Shown piece by piece: positions 24,844 through 32,391 of a stretch of DNA of 64,000 nt. Position numbers and translations under genes: made by a program. The DNA comes from Rhizobium glycinendophyticum (GTDB lineage: Bacteria > Pseudomonadota > Alphaproteobacteria > Rhizobiales > Rhizobiaceae): contig NZ_VFYP01000001.1 of assembly GCF_006443685.1 (NCBI RefSeq), positions 1,240,001 to 1,304,000 on the forward strand. The letters are read 5' to 3'. The notes under the pieces are model-generated. The model was not told where the DNA came from, did no database searches, and saw only the letters and a list, made by a program, of their open reading frames with translations. Numbering within the stretch: position 1 is the stretch's first letter; every line of letters begins with the position of its first letter.

Positions 24844-26031
24844 GGGCCTCCCTTTCCGCGCAATCACCGCAAGCCCCAGGATCGCGACAAAGCCTGTTGC
24901 GGCGAGCAGCGTGGCAAGCACGAGGCCGGCGTCGATGCCGGCGCGGTCGATGACGGATGTCATGAGCACGGGGGCGGTGGCATTGGCGAGGTTCTGCGGC
25001 AAAGCGAGGCGGGCCGACTGGCGGGCGAAGCGGCTGGCGGAGAAGAAGGACAGGGCCATCGTGGCGCGGGCGAGCGCGCTGACACCGGAGCCGAAGCCGT
25101 AAAGCGCGGTAAACAGGAGAAGGCTCGATGGGGTGCCTGAGAAGAAGATCAGGAGCAGCGTCGATGCCGTCAGCATGGCGGAGCCGGCAAGGCCTGTCGT
25201 GATCGGCGACGTGCGTTTGCCGAGCACCAGATCGACCGCGCGGGCGGAGATGCCGAAGACGGCGCGCAGCGAGCCGAGCTGCAGCGCCAGCGCCGGCGTG
25301 GCGCCCGAGAGCTCGAGGATATGCAGGAGCTGCGGCGACAGGCCGAAGGTCATCAGGCTGGAGAGCGAGCTTGAGAGCGCGATCAGCAGGAAGGCGACGA
25401 CGGCCATGCGGCGGCTGAGGTCGAGCGGTTCGACGGCGTCGGCCGCACGGTCTTCGTCCGAGCGCGTGATGGCGATCCGGCCGATGGCGAGATGCACGGG
25501 CAGGACGACGAGGAGCTGCACGGCAGCGGCGGCAAGAAGCGCCCCGCGCCAGCCGAGCGCCTCGCCGGCGAGCGTCAGCAGCGGCCAGCAGACGGCAGAG
25601 GACAATCCGGTGAAGACCATGAGAATGCCGATGGCGCGGCGCGCGTCGCGGCCTTCGCGTTCGACGACGGCGGCAAAGGCCGGCACCGTCAGCGCGAAGG
25701 AGCCGCCGACGCCGAGGATCAGCCAGGCGACCGCATAGAGGACGAGCCCGGTGGAGAGCGCAAGCGTCGCAAGACCCGCAGCCATCAGCGCGGAGCCCAA
25801 GGCGAGCACCTTGGAGGCGCCATGGCGGGCAATCTGCCGGCCGGTCCAGGGGCCGAGAAAGGCCATGACCAGCATCATCACGGTAAGCCCGGCAAAGGCC
25901 GTCTCATTGGCAAGCCCGAGATCGGCAGCCATGGCCCGCCCGAACACCGCCGGCATCTCATAGGTCGTGCCCCAGCCGAGGATCTGCGAAACCGTGAGCG
26001 CGGCGACGAGGGCAGTGCGGGGCATGTTCAT
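24802..26031 (-). CDS. MFS transporter
   Basis: A 409-aa membrane protein with twelve predicted hydrophobic segments. ILGWGTTYEMPAVFGRAMAA is the first helix; the loop 2-3 motif LGPWTGRQIARHGASKVLAL is the MFS signature A position. Substrate unknown; a drug or small-molecule exporter or importer is possible. The last codons (GRPISPLAGENGKSKA) are encoded by a repeat element. No ribosome site is clear. The gene interrupts GTA gp8-gp9 in the opposite direction and is bracketed by direct repeats. Confidence 0.9.
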   Translation of the reverse strand: MNMPRTALVAALTVSQILGWGTTYEMPAVFGRAMAADLGLANETAFAGLTVMMLVMAFLGPWTGRQIARHGASKVLALGSALMAAGLATLALSTGLVLYAVAWLILGVGGSFALTVPAFAAVVEREGRDARRAIGILMVFTGLSSAVCWPLLTLAGEALGWRGALLAAAAVQLLVVLPVHLAIGRIAITRSDEDRAADAVEPLDLSRRMAVVAFLLIALSSSLSSLMTFGLSPQLLHILELSGATPALALQLGSLRAVFGISARAVDLVLGKRTSPITTGLAGSAMLTASTLLLIFFSGTPSSLLLFTALYGFGSGVSALARATMALSFFSASRFARQSARLALPQNLANATAPVLMTSVIDRAGIDAGLVLATLLAATGFVAILGLAVIARKGRPISPLAGENGKSKA

Positions 26032-26097
26032 GGGGGACTCGGGGGAATGGGTAGCGGCGGGGTATTCCTTCTAGGCCGGTTGTCGGGTGGGCGATAG

Positions 26098-26249
26098 GGC
26101 GAAATCTTGTGTTGGGGGTGCAAGCCTCGGGCGGTCCCCGCTGGCGGGGGAGACTTCGGAGCGCTGGCCATAAGGCCAGAAATCGATCCAATGAAACGAT
26201 TTCAGCGAAGGGGGGCTGAGCGCGACGCCGCGCGAAGTCTGTGAGAGAC
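26098..26249. repeat. Additional palindromic repeats before the right direct repeat
   Basis: GGTCCCCGCTGGCGGGGGAG, GGCCATAAGGCC, and GAAATCGATCC...GAAACGATTTC. Similar pieces lie at 18.2 kb. No gene seen. Confidence 0.6.
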
Positions 26250-26410
26250 ATTGGCGCGATCAGGGCCCAACCTCGAGATTTCGCAGGAGGGGTCTTGGTG
26301 CGGTGAGTGCCTGCGGAACTTTGCCCCTCTCTTGGAAAATCTGAAGTTTAGGCGGCTTACGCTCGCCTAAACCTTCGATTTTCCGTTCTCCCCCACAAGG
26401 GGGGGAGATG
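26250..26410 (+). repeat. Direct repeat 2 (class B) at the MFS/gp9 boundary
   Basis: The partner of 24685-24843. Its centre contains the hairpin GTTTAGGCG...CGCCTAAAC. It ends about 60 bp before the gp9 start. Confidence 0.85.
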
Positions 26411-26469
26411 AGGCCCGCAAGCGCCTCGCTCCACTATAGATCAATCATACATCACCAATGGAGGCAGCC

Positions 26470-26877
26470 ATGGGCGCGCAGAAGGGCAAGGATCTCTTGC
26501 TGAAGATCGAGGACGGGGCGGGGTTCGTCACGGTGGCGGGCTTGCGGGCGAGGCGCTTGTCGTTCAACGCCCAGTCGGTGGACATCACCGACAGCGAAAG
26601 CGCCGGGCGCTGGCGGGAACTGCTGGAGGGGGCGGGCGTGCGCCGGGCCTCGCTGACCGGCTCCGGCCTGTTCAAGGACCAGGCCTCGGACGCTTTGGTG
26701 CGGGCTGCCTTCTTTGGCGGAACGCTCCTGACATTCCAGGTGGTCATCCCCGATTTCGGCACGGTGACGGCGCCGTTTCAGGTGACGGCGCTGGATTATG
26801 CCGGCAATCACGATGGCGAAATGACCTTCGAGATCGCACTGGAATCGGCCGGTGCCGTATCGTTTGCAGCGCTGTGA
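26470..26877 (+). CDS. GTA gp9, major tail tube protein
   Basis: A 135-aa protein of the TP901-1-type major tail family. GKDLLLKIEDGAGFVTVAGL, RARRLSFNAQSVDITDSESA, then RASLTGSGLFKDQASDALVR and a final LESAGAVSF. It stacks as rings to form the tail tube. The ATG at 26470 has GGAGGC directly before it and is preferred over ATG 26458. Confidence 0.92.
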   Translation: MGAQKGKDLLLKIEDGAGFVTVAGLRARRLSFNAQSVDITDSESAGRWRELLEGAGVRRASLTGSGLFKDQASDALVRAAFFGGTLLTFQVVIPDFGTVTAPFQVTALDYAGNHDGEMTFEIALESAGAVSFAAL

Positions 26878-26887
26878 GGGGATGGTC

Positions 26888-27352
26888 ATGCGGGGCTATG
26901 AACGGGAGATGCGCGAGCCGATGACGGTCGCCCGCGCCAACCGCCATCGCGGCGAGGTGGAGGCGGTGATCGACGGCGAGCGGCGTATTCTGTGTTTGAC
27001 GCTGGGGGCGCTTTCGGAGCTGGAAACGGCCTTTGGGGCGGAAAGCCTTGGTGATCTCGCCGGGCGGTTTTCCACCGGGCGGCTGAAGAGTGCGGATCTG
27101 ATCCGCATCCTCGCCTGCGGGTTGCGCGGCGGCGGCAACCGGGTGTCGGACGCCGATGTGGCGGAGATGGCCGTGGAGGGCGGCGTGGCGGGGGCGGCGG
27201 GTCTCGTTGGTGAACTGCTGACGGTGACGTTTCAGACGGGCGGGGTGGTGGGCGACACGTCGGCCACGGCACCGGGTGGCGGCGGGAGTGGTTCTGCGGG
27301 CGAGATGCCGCGCGGCGCATCGGAGCGGACGGAGACGACGGCCTCCCCTTGA
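26888..27352 (+). CDS. GTA gp10, gene transfer agent family protein
   Basis: A 154-aa protein. The conserved part is ANRHRGEVEAVIDGERRILC, LTLGALSELETAFGAESLGD and LKSADLIRILACGLRGGGNR, the signature of the GTA gp10 family, probably a tail assembly chaperone. A long Gly/Thr/Ser-rich tail follows and looks unlike the family; its last codons and stop (TTASP) coincide with a CTCCCCTTGAGG repeat half. Starts at 26882, 26888 and 26921 are possible; 26888 has GAGGGG upstream. Confidence 0.85.
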   Translation: MRGYEREMREPMTVARANRHRGEVEAVIDGERRILCLTLGALSELETAFGAESLGDLAGRFSTGRLKSADLIRILACGLRGGGNRVSDADVAEMAVEGGVAGAAGLVGELLTVTFQTGGVVGDTSATAPGGGGSGSAGEMPRGASERTETTASP

Positions 27353-27558
27353 GGGCCGCAGGCGGCGGTGGCGACGTGCCGAAGCCGTTTCCCTGGGAGA
27401 CGGCGATGACGCTCGGGCTCCATCGTCTGCGGCTGTCACCGGAGGTGTTCTGGCGGCTGAGCCTACCGGAATTCGTTGCCATGGCCGGCGGGTTCGATCG
27501 GCCGGGAGGGATGTCGCGGGGCGAAATGGATAGGATGATGTTGAGGTTTCCGGATTGA
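27349..27558 (+). CDS. GTA gp10.1, rcc01693-type tail assembly chaperone-like protein
   Basis: A 69-aa protein with the typical core PFPWETAMTLGLHRLRLSPE, VFWRLSLPEFVAMAGGF and a C-terminal MDRMMLRFPD. It is thought to work with gp10 in tail assembly, as the second of two chaperones. The TTG at 27349 overlaps the gp10 stop; a GTG at 27373 is also in frame. A ribosomal frameshift linking it to gp10, as in many phages, was not evident. Confidence 0.8.
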   Translation: MRAAGGGGDVPKPFPWETAMTLGLHRLRLSPEVFWRLSLPEFVAMAGGFDRPGGMSRGEMDRMMLRFPD

Positions 27559-27573
27559 GGGGGGCTGCAGAAT

Positions 27574-27625
27574 GCCCCTCATCCCCCTGCCGGGGCCTTC
27601 TCCCCAAGGCCGGGTAGAAGGGAGG
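27574..27625. repeat. Class A repeat fragment after gp10.1
   Basis: GCCCCTCATCCCCCTGCCGG then CCTTCTCCCC and GGGTAGAAGGG. A half copy of the class A element. Confidence 0.6.
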
Positions 27626-27654
27626 CGCGGACCAGCTGTCCGGCTCGATCTACA

Positions 27655-27927
27655 CTATTTCTGATAATGAAAGCGGCATTGAACGATTTCGATCTGCTGT
27701 GTGCCGTGCTTGCCTGAGACGCGATAGACCAGCCGATGTTCGCCTAAGATGCGCCGCGACCAGAACCCGCTGAGATCGCCCTTGAGCTGTTCAGGTTTGC
27801 CGAGGCCCTGCAAGGGGGATCGCTTCGTGTCCCTGATCAGCGCTTTGATCGTTTCGACCATGGCCGGGTCGGACGCTTGCCAGTATTCGTAGTCTGCCCA
27901 GGCGTGTGCCGTCCAGGGCAGGTTCAT
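27655..27927 (-). CDS. yoeB: YoeB-family toxin (Txe/YoeB)
   Basis: A 90-aa RelE-fold mRNA interferase that cuts at the ribosomal A site. It shows WTAHAWADYEYWQASDPAM, LIRDTKRSPLQGLGKPEQL, the WSRRILGEHRLVYRV core and a C-terminal RFHYQK with the catalytic His-Tyr. The full length matches the family and no active-site loss is seen. Its start lies 1 bp after the antitoxin stop. The module runs against the GTA genes. Confidence 0.92.
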   Translation of the reverse strand: MNLPWTAHAWADYEYWQASDPAMVETIKALIRDTKRSPLQGLGKPEQLKGDLSGFWSRRILGEHRLVYRVSGKHGTQQIEIVQCRFHYQK

Positions 27928-27928
27928 G

Positions 27929-28179
27929 TTAGAGGGTCGGATCCGTTTTGATCAACTCACCTTTGCCGAGCTGATCCAGGCTCTCCCGCAATCGCTCGGC
28001 ATTTGCCGGCGTCGACAGAAGATGCAGCGTTTCCTGCAGGCTTTCATATTCGCCCTCGGCCATCACGACCAAGGCCTCCGAGCCCTGACGGGTGACGAGG
28101 AGGGGCGCACGCGACGCGATGACATTGTCGAAATGGGTCGCGATGTTCTGGCGGAACTCGGTCAGTCGGAATGGGGCAT
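27929..28179 (-). pseudogene. YefM/Phd-type antitoxin, apparent 1-bp frameshift near the start
   Basis: From codon 5 on, the minus frame reads RLTEFRQNIATHFDNVIASR, APLLVTRQGSEALVVMAEGE, then ESLQETLHLL, typical of YefM antitoxins that pair with YoeB. The only nearby ATG (28179) reads MPHSD-stop. One extra base in CATTCCGA would give MPHFRLTEFRQ. Either the gene is broken, a rare start codon is used, or the sequence has an error. The toxin is intact and adjacent, so loss of antitoxin would be surprising. Confidence 0.7.
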
Positions 28180-28197
28180 TGGGGCTCTCGCAAGCGG

Positions 28198-28221
28198 AAT
28201 GTACGCAAATATGTACAGATT
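28198..28221 (-). promoter_or_regulatory. YefM-YoeB operator-like inverted repeat
   Basis: On the minus strand TGTACATATTTGCGTACA. The TGTACA core is the known YefM recognition motif in E. coli. It lies 20 bp before the antitoxin ATG. Confidence 0.65.
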
Positions 28222-28304
28222 GACGCGTGGTGGCAATCTCCCCGTGAGGTAGGTGTCGCAGTCGCGCGTTTTACCAAACCCAAAATAATCAGAAGGAGAA
28301 CCCC

Positions 28305-28913
28305 ATGACCGACGACGAGACTCTGGCACTATCCGTCGATCTCGATGGGACTGCGGCGCTCGCCGTGCTCGACGATCTCGAGGCACGGTCGGCCCGCTTC
28401 GGGCGGGCGCTGAGCTCGGCCTTGGCGGGCGCCGTGACGGGGAGCAAGGGGCTCGAGGAGGTGTTGCGGGCAGTCGGGTTGCGGCTCGCCGATATTGCGC
28501 TTTCGGCGGGTCTGAAGCCGCTTGAAAACCTGCTGGGCCAAGCGGTGGGCGGGGTGATCGGCAGTCTGGGATCGGGTCTTGGGGCGGGTCTTGGCGCAGG
28601 TGTCAGCGCCTTTGCCGAGGGCGGGGTGCCAGGAAGGGTGATGCCGTTTGCCGATGGCGGCGTGGTCGCATCGCCCACCTATTTTCGGATGGGGGGCGGG
28701 ACCGGTCTGATGGGCGAGGCGGGCGCCGAAGCCATTCTGCCGCTGAAGCGCGGCGCTGACGGGGCGCTCGGCGTGGCGGCAGACGGTGCCGGCGGGGGCA
28801 CGGTGATCCATTTTCAGGTGACGGCGACGGATGCGGCGAGTTTTGCCAGAAGCGAAGGGCAGATCACGGCGATGTTGGCGCGCTCGGTCGGGCGCGGGCG
28901 GCGGGGGATGTGA
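28305..28913 (+). CDS. GTA gp11, short tail tape-measure protein
   Basis: A 202-aa protein, near the length I recall for RcGTA gp11 and far shorter than phage tape measures. ALSVDLDGTAALAVLDDLEA is followed by a hydrophobic Gly-rich centre (VGGVIGSLGSGLGAGLGAGV) and the motif GLMGEAGAEAILPLKRG, common in tape-measure C-termini. Its length sets tail length, so a short tail is predicted. It follows the YoeB insert and has a good AGAAGGAGAA site. Confidence 0.9.
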   Translation: MTDDETLALSVDLDGTAALAVLDDLEARSARFGRALSSALAGAVTGSKGLEEVLRAVGLRLADIALSAGLKPLENLLGQAVGGVIGSLGSGLGAGLGAGVSAFAEGGVPGRVMPFADGGVVASPTYFRMGGGTGLMGEAGAEAILPLKRGADGALGVAADGAGGGTVIHFQVTATDAASFARSEGQITAMLARSVGRGRRGM

Positions 28914-28933
28914 GTGGCGGGGCAGCGGCGCGT

Positions 28934-28986
28934 AGTAGTGGCGAATAGCGAATAGCGAATAGCAAATAGAGAGTAGGGAGTAGGCG
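28934..28986 (+). repeat. Short heptamer array (GCGAATA)
   Basis: GCGAATAGCGAATAGCGAAT is followed by degenerate units. It is the one-sided relative of the inverted heptamer array at 5.6 kb. Confidence 0.8.
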
Positions 28987-29059
28987 GGTGCTCTTTCAAA
29001 GGGGCGGGTTTGCAGGCCTGGGAATGTCGGGCCGGCAAGATGTCGGTGTCGAAGATGAG

Positions 29060-29112
29060 GCATCCCCTCTGTCGGCTGCGCCGACATCTCCCCCATAAGG
29101 AGGGCGGACTGT
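29060..29112. repeat. Intergenic repeat with GTCGGCTGCGCCGAC hairpin
   Basis: CCCCTCTGTCGGCTGCGCCG then ACATCTCCCCC; an almost identical block is at 31788-31819. The rest of the gap 28914-29247 shows no gene. Confidence 0.75.
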
Positions 29113-29247
29113 GGGCTGGTGGCCGCGGACGTCTCTGACGGGACCTTTTGAACGGGACATTGTCGCTGCACGCAACGTGCTCGCGCCAGGCCGGGGGCGA
29201 AGCAGCCCGCGCCGCAATCTTCAAACACCAATTCAGTGGAGGCATCC

Positions 29248-29880
29248 ATGGCCTTTCATGAACAACGGTTTCCGCTGCGGCTGTCGCTGACATCAAGCGG
29301 CGGGCCGGGGCGGCAGACGGATATTGTGTCGCTGTCCAATGGCCGCGAGGCGCGCAATCGGCGCTGGCGGTTTTCCAGACGCCGCTATGATGTCGGCTCG
29401 GCTTTGCGCTCGGTGGCGGATCTCTATGCGGTGCTCGAATTCTTCGAGGCGCGCGGCGGACAATTGCACGCGTTCCGCTTTCGCGATCCGGTGGATTTTT
29501 CGTCCGCCCGGCCGGACGAGGGTGTGACGTCGCTCGACCAGTGGATCGGGACGGGTGACGGGGTGACGACAGCGTTTCCGCTGGTGAAAGCCTATGGCGA
29601 CGGGGCGGCGGTGGAGCGGCGGCCGGTGGTGAAACCGGTGGCGGGCACGCTGCGCATTGCGGTCGACGGGGTCGAACGGATGACGGGCTTTGCCGTGGAT
29701 GCGACGTCCGGGATCGTCACCTTCGAGGAAGGGCATGTGCCGGATGCTGGGTCCGAGATCCGGGCGGGCTTTGAGTATGACGTGCCTGTCCGGTTCGACA
29801 CGGACCGGATCGAGATCAATCTCGACGCCTTCAGGGCCGGGCGCATTCCTTCCATTCCGCTGATCGAGGTAATCCCATGA
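29248..29880 (+). CDS. GTA gp12, distal tail protein (DUF2460)
   Basis: A 210-aa DUF2460/TIGR02217 protein. It begins MAFHEQRFPLRLSL, then SLSNGREARNRRWRFSRRRY, LYAVLEFFEARGGQLHAFRF and ends RIEINLDAFRAGRIPSIPLI. In GTAs it forms the distal tail ring at the base of the tail tip. The ATG at 29248 has GGAGG upstream. The ATGA overlap couples it to gp13. Confidence 0.93.
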   Translation: MAFHEQRFPLRLSLTSSGGPGRQTDIVSLSNGREARNRRWRFSRRRYDVGSALRSVADLYAVLEFFEARGGQLHAFRFRDPVDFSSARPDEGVTSLDQWIGTGDGVTTAFPLVKAYGDGAAVERRPVVKPVAGTLRIAVDGVERMTGFAVDATSGIVTFEEGHVPDAGSEIRAGFEYDVPVRFDTDRIEINLDAFRAGRIPSIPLIEVIP

Positions 29881-30773
29881 GAGCCTTTGCCGAAGACCTT
29901 GCCACGCATATTGCAACCGGCGAGATGACGCTGTGCCGCGCCTGGCGGGTGACCCGGGCAGATGGGGTGGTGCTCGGATTTACCGAACACGACCAGATGC
30001 TGGAGTTCTCTGGTACACGCTTCGAGCCGGCTAGCGGTTTTGCTGCGAGCGAGGCGAATGCGGCAAGTGGACTGGCCGCACCGGCAGCCGAGATCAAGGG
30101 CGGCTTTTCGAGCGAGGCGATCACGGAAGGCGATCTCGCCGCCGGGCGCTATGATGGCGCGCGCGTCGAGCTGTTTCTGGTCAACTGGCAGCAGCCGGAA
30201 GAGCAGCATGGTCTGCTTTCGGTGCAGGAAATCGGCGAAGTGCAAAGGGCGGGACCGGCGTTTTCGGCCGAGTTGCGCAGCATCGCGCACCGGCTGCAGC
30301 AGCCGCAGGGTCGGATCTACAACAGGCGCTGCGATGCGGATCTCGGGGACGCCAGATGCGGAGTCGACATGAGTGTGGGCGGGCGGCGGCGGACCGCTGT
30401 GGTCGCCGACGTGATGGCGGCGGACCGGCTGCGGTTGGGCGGACTGGACGGACTTGCCGAAGGGCATTTCCGGCTCGGGCATTTGCGTTTCGAAGGCGGA
30501 CCGCTTGCCGGACGGCGGCTGGCGATCGAGGAGAGCGGGACGGCGGTGGAGGGCTTTGTCGAGGTGAGGCTTTGGCTGCCGCTGGAGGTATCGCCCGAGG
30601 TCAGTGATCCCGTGACCCTGACAGTCGGCTGCGACAAGAGTTTTGCCACCTGTCGAACAAGGTTCACCAACCAGCGGAATTTCCAGGGCTTTCCGCATAT
30701 GCCGGGAAGCGATTTTGCCTATTCCTATGTGAGTGGCGCAAGCACCCATGACGGAGGGGTGCTGTATGAGTGA
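29877..30773 (+). CDS. GTA gp13, baseplate hub protein (DUF2163)
   Basis: A 298-aa DUF2163/TIGR02218 protein: AFAEDLATHIATGEMTLCRA, WRVTRADGVVLGFTEHDQML, then IYNRRCDADLGDARCGVDMS and near the end KSFATCRTRFTNQRNFQGFP. Conserved Cys residues in the last two segments fit the iron-sulfur-binding hub of the RcGTA baseplate. It is coupled to gp12 and is followed by a repeat and the lyase-like gene. Confidence 0.93.
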   Translation: MRAFAEDLATHIATGEMTLCRAWRVTRADGVVLGFTEHDQMLEFSGTRFEPASGFAASEANAASGLAAPAAEIKGGFSSEAITEGDLAAGRYDGARVELFLVNWQQPEEQHGLLSVQEIGEVQRAGPAFSAELRSIAHRLQQPQGRIYNRRCDADLGDARCGVDMSVGGRRRTAVVADVMAADRLRLGGLDGLAEGHFRLGHLRFEGGPLAGRRLAIEESGTAVEGFVEVRLWLPLEVSPEVSDPVTLTVGCDKSFATCRTRFTNQRNFQGFPHMPGSDFAYSYVSGASTHDGGVLYE

Positions 30774-30814
30774 GGGGCCGTTGGGCTCTTCCATCGTCTG
30801 CTGCCTTCCTGCGC

Positions 30815-30905
30815 TTGCCTCTCATCCCCCTGCTGGACCTTCTCCCGTGAACGGGGAGAAGGGAGCAAGCCGCTGAACGCAGTCGCCCTTTCCCCATGGC
30901 GAAGA
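30815..30905. repeat. Degenerate class A repeat after gp13
   Basis: CTCATCCCCCTGCTGGACCT, TCTCCCGTGAACGGGGAGAA and GCCCTTTCCCCATGGCG. No gene in the gap 30774-31046. Confidence 0.7.
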
Positions 30906-31046
30906 GGAAAATGCTCCCAGTAGGAGACGTTACGGCCTCCCGGCGCCTGTGGACCAAGCTCCGACGAGGGACTTTCCTGTCTTGCCCCACCTCCGCCCCA
31001 ACCCTTTGCCAATCCCCCTCAGACAACACAGTGAAAGGTTATTCCC

Positions 31047-31661
31047 ATGAAGATCATTTGCCCCGATGGAAACGGTTATTCCTATTATGTCCAGGCGGTC
31101 GATACGAGCCGCTATACCAGGGCGGGAGGCGTCGAGACCTTTCTGGTCAAGGCCGGTGACTATTGGAACGGCCCGGACGGCAGCGATGCCTTGAACTTTC
31201 GCGAGCGTTGTGAGGCGCGGGTGACGACGGAAGATGCTGTCGGCTCGACCCACACCTATGCTTTCCACCTGAAGATCCCGACCGACTATGCCGAATTCAG
31301 CCCGAAGCAGACGCTCGGCCAGTGGCATAACGGTGTCTATGACAGCGTCTACAATCGCTATGAGAACGGTGAGTTTTTGATCTGCCTCAACAACCACGAC
31401 AGTGACAGTTTCGTCGATTATCCGGTCGTCATCACGAAGGGCGTGTGGAACACCTTCCGCTATACCTTCACCTGGCACCCGACCAACGGGGCGGTGACGG
31501 CCGTGGTCAACGGCAAGACGGTGGTGAAGGCAGGCGGACTGTCACTGGTGCCGGCCGATGCGAGCTCGGTCTATTTCAAGTATGGCATCTATCGCAACAT
31601 GACCAAGGGCCTGATCGCTCCGGACCAGCAGGCGAGCTACCGGTTGGTGAGCCGGGCGTAA
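31047..31661 (+). CDS. Polysaccharide-lyase-like protein inside the GTA tail-tip genes
   Basis: A 204-aa protein that looks like a polysaccharide lyase of the heparinase-I/glucuronan-lyase type (Pfam Polysacc_lyase): LNFRERCEARVTTEDA, HTYAFHLKIPTDYAEFSP, LGQWHNGVYD, GVWNTFRYTFTWHPTNGAV, and VYFKYGIYRN. These strands suggest a single beta-jelly-roll domain. Likely substrate is an acidic surface polysaccharide. It has no signal peptide, so it is either released by lysis or built into particles. It lies between gp13 and gp14, in the same direction as both. Family assignment is from memory of motifs; lyase activity is unproven. Confidence 0.62.
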   Translation: MKIICPDGNGYSYYVQAVDTSRYTRAGGVETFLVKAGDYWNGPDGSDALNFRERCEARVTTEDAVGSTHTYAFHLKIPTDYAEFSPKQTLGQWHNGVYDSVYNRYENGEFLICLNNHDSDSFVDYPVVITKGVWNTFRYTFTWHPTNGAVTAVVNGKTVVKAGGLSLVPADASSVYFKYGIYRNMTKGLIAPDQQASYRLVSRA

Positions 31662-31675
31662 GGTCTCAGGTTTGC

Positions 31676-31836
31676 CGCTCATCCCCCATCAAGGGGGCGA
31701 GGCGCCGGCGCACCTCTCCTTCTCCCCGATTGCGGGGAGAAGGTGCCCGAAGGGCGGATGAGGGACTTTGCGTTGGGCGTTTGCGGCACCCCCTCTGTCG
31801 GCTGCGCCGACATCTCCCCACGAGTGGGCAGACTGG
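31676..31836. repeat. Intergenic repeats before gp14
   Basis: Class A half (CTTCTCCCCGATTGCGGGGA, GGTGCCCGAAGGGCGGATGA) followed by the CCCCCTCTGTCGGCTGCGCC block shared with 29.06 kb. No gene in 31662-31917. Confidence 0.8.
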
Positions 31837-31917
31837 GCTGCGGCGGCGGGGCTGGCCGATCTAGCTCCACCGTCAAACAACGGCCGCAACAAACCATCAT
31901 CACTCCTGGAGCCTCCC

Positions 31918-32391
31918 ATGTCCGTCAACACAAGCGTGCTCGGCATTGCCGAGACTTGGATCGGCACGCCCTATCGGCATCAGGGGGCGACGAGAGGGGT
32001 GGGGTGCGATTGCCTGGGCCTCGTACGCGGGATCTGGCGGGAGCTTTATGGAGAAGAGCCGGAGGATGTGCCGGCCTATGCGCCTGACTGGGCGGAGCGG
32101 TCGGGAGAGGAGCGCTTGCTCCACGCGGCCGAGCGGCATTTTTCGGCCGTTGCGTCCTTCGAGGCGAGCCGGCCGGGCGATCTGGTGCTGTTTCGCTTTC
32201 GGCCGGGGACGGCCGCCAAACATGCGGGGATCTTGGCACGGATGACGGTCGACGGGGCGAGGGCGGGGGACACTGTCCCGGATGCCTTCATTCATGCCTA
32301 TGAGCAATCGGCGGTGACCTGCTCGGCTCTGGTGCCGGGGTGGCGGCGCAGGATTGCCGGCATCTATCGGTTTCCGGAAAGGGTGTTCTGA
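31918..32391 (+). CDS. GTA gp14, NlpC/P60 tail peptidase
   Basis: A 157-aa NlpC/P60 protein that should cut cell-wall peptides of the recipient during DNA entry. GTPYRHQGATRGVGCDCLGL carries the catalytic Cys32. RPGDLVLFRF precedes the catalytic His102 in AAKHAGILA. There is no signal peptide, as expected of a particle component. The ATG at 31918 has CTGGAG upstream. The stop TGA shares its last base with the gp15 ATG. Confidence 0.93.
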   Translation: MSVNTSVLGIAETWIGTPYRHQGATRGVGCDCLGLVRGIWRELYGEEPEDVPAYAPDWAERSGEERLLHAAERHFSAVASFEASRPGDLVLFRFRPGTAAKHAGILARMTVDGARAGDTVPDAFIHAYEQSAVTCSALVPGWRRRIAGIYRFPERVF

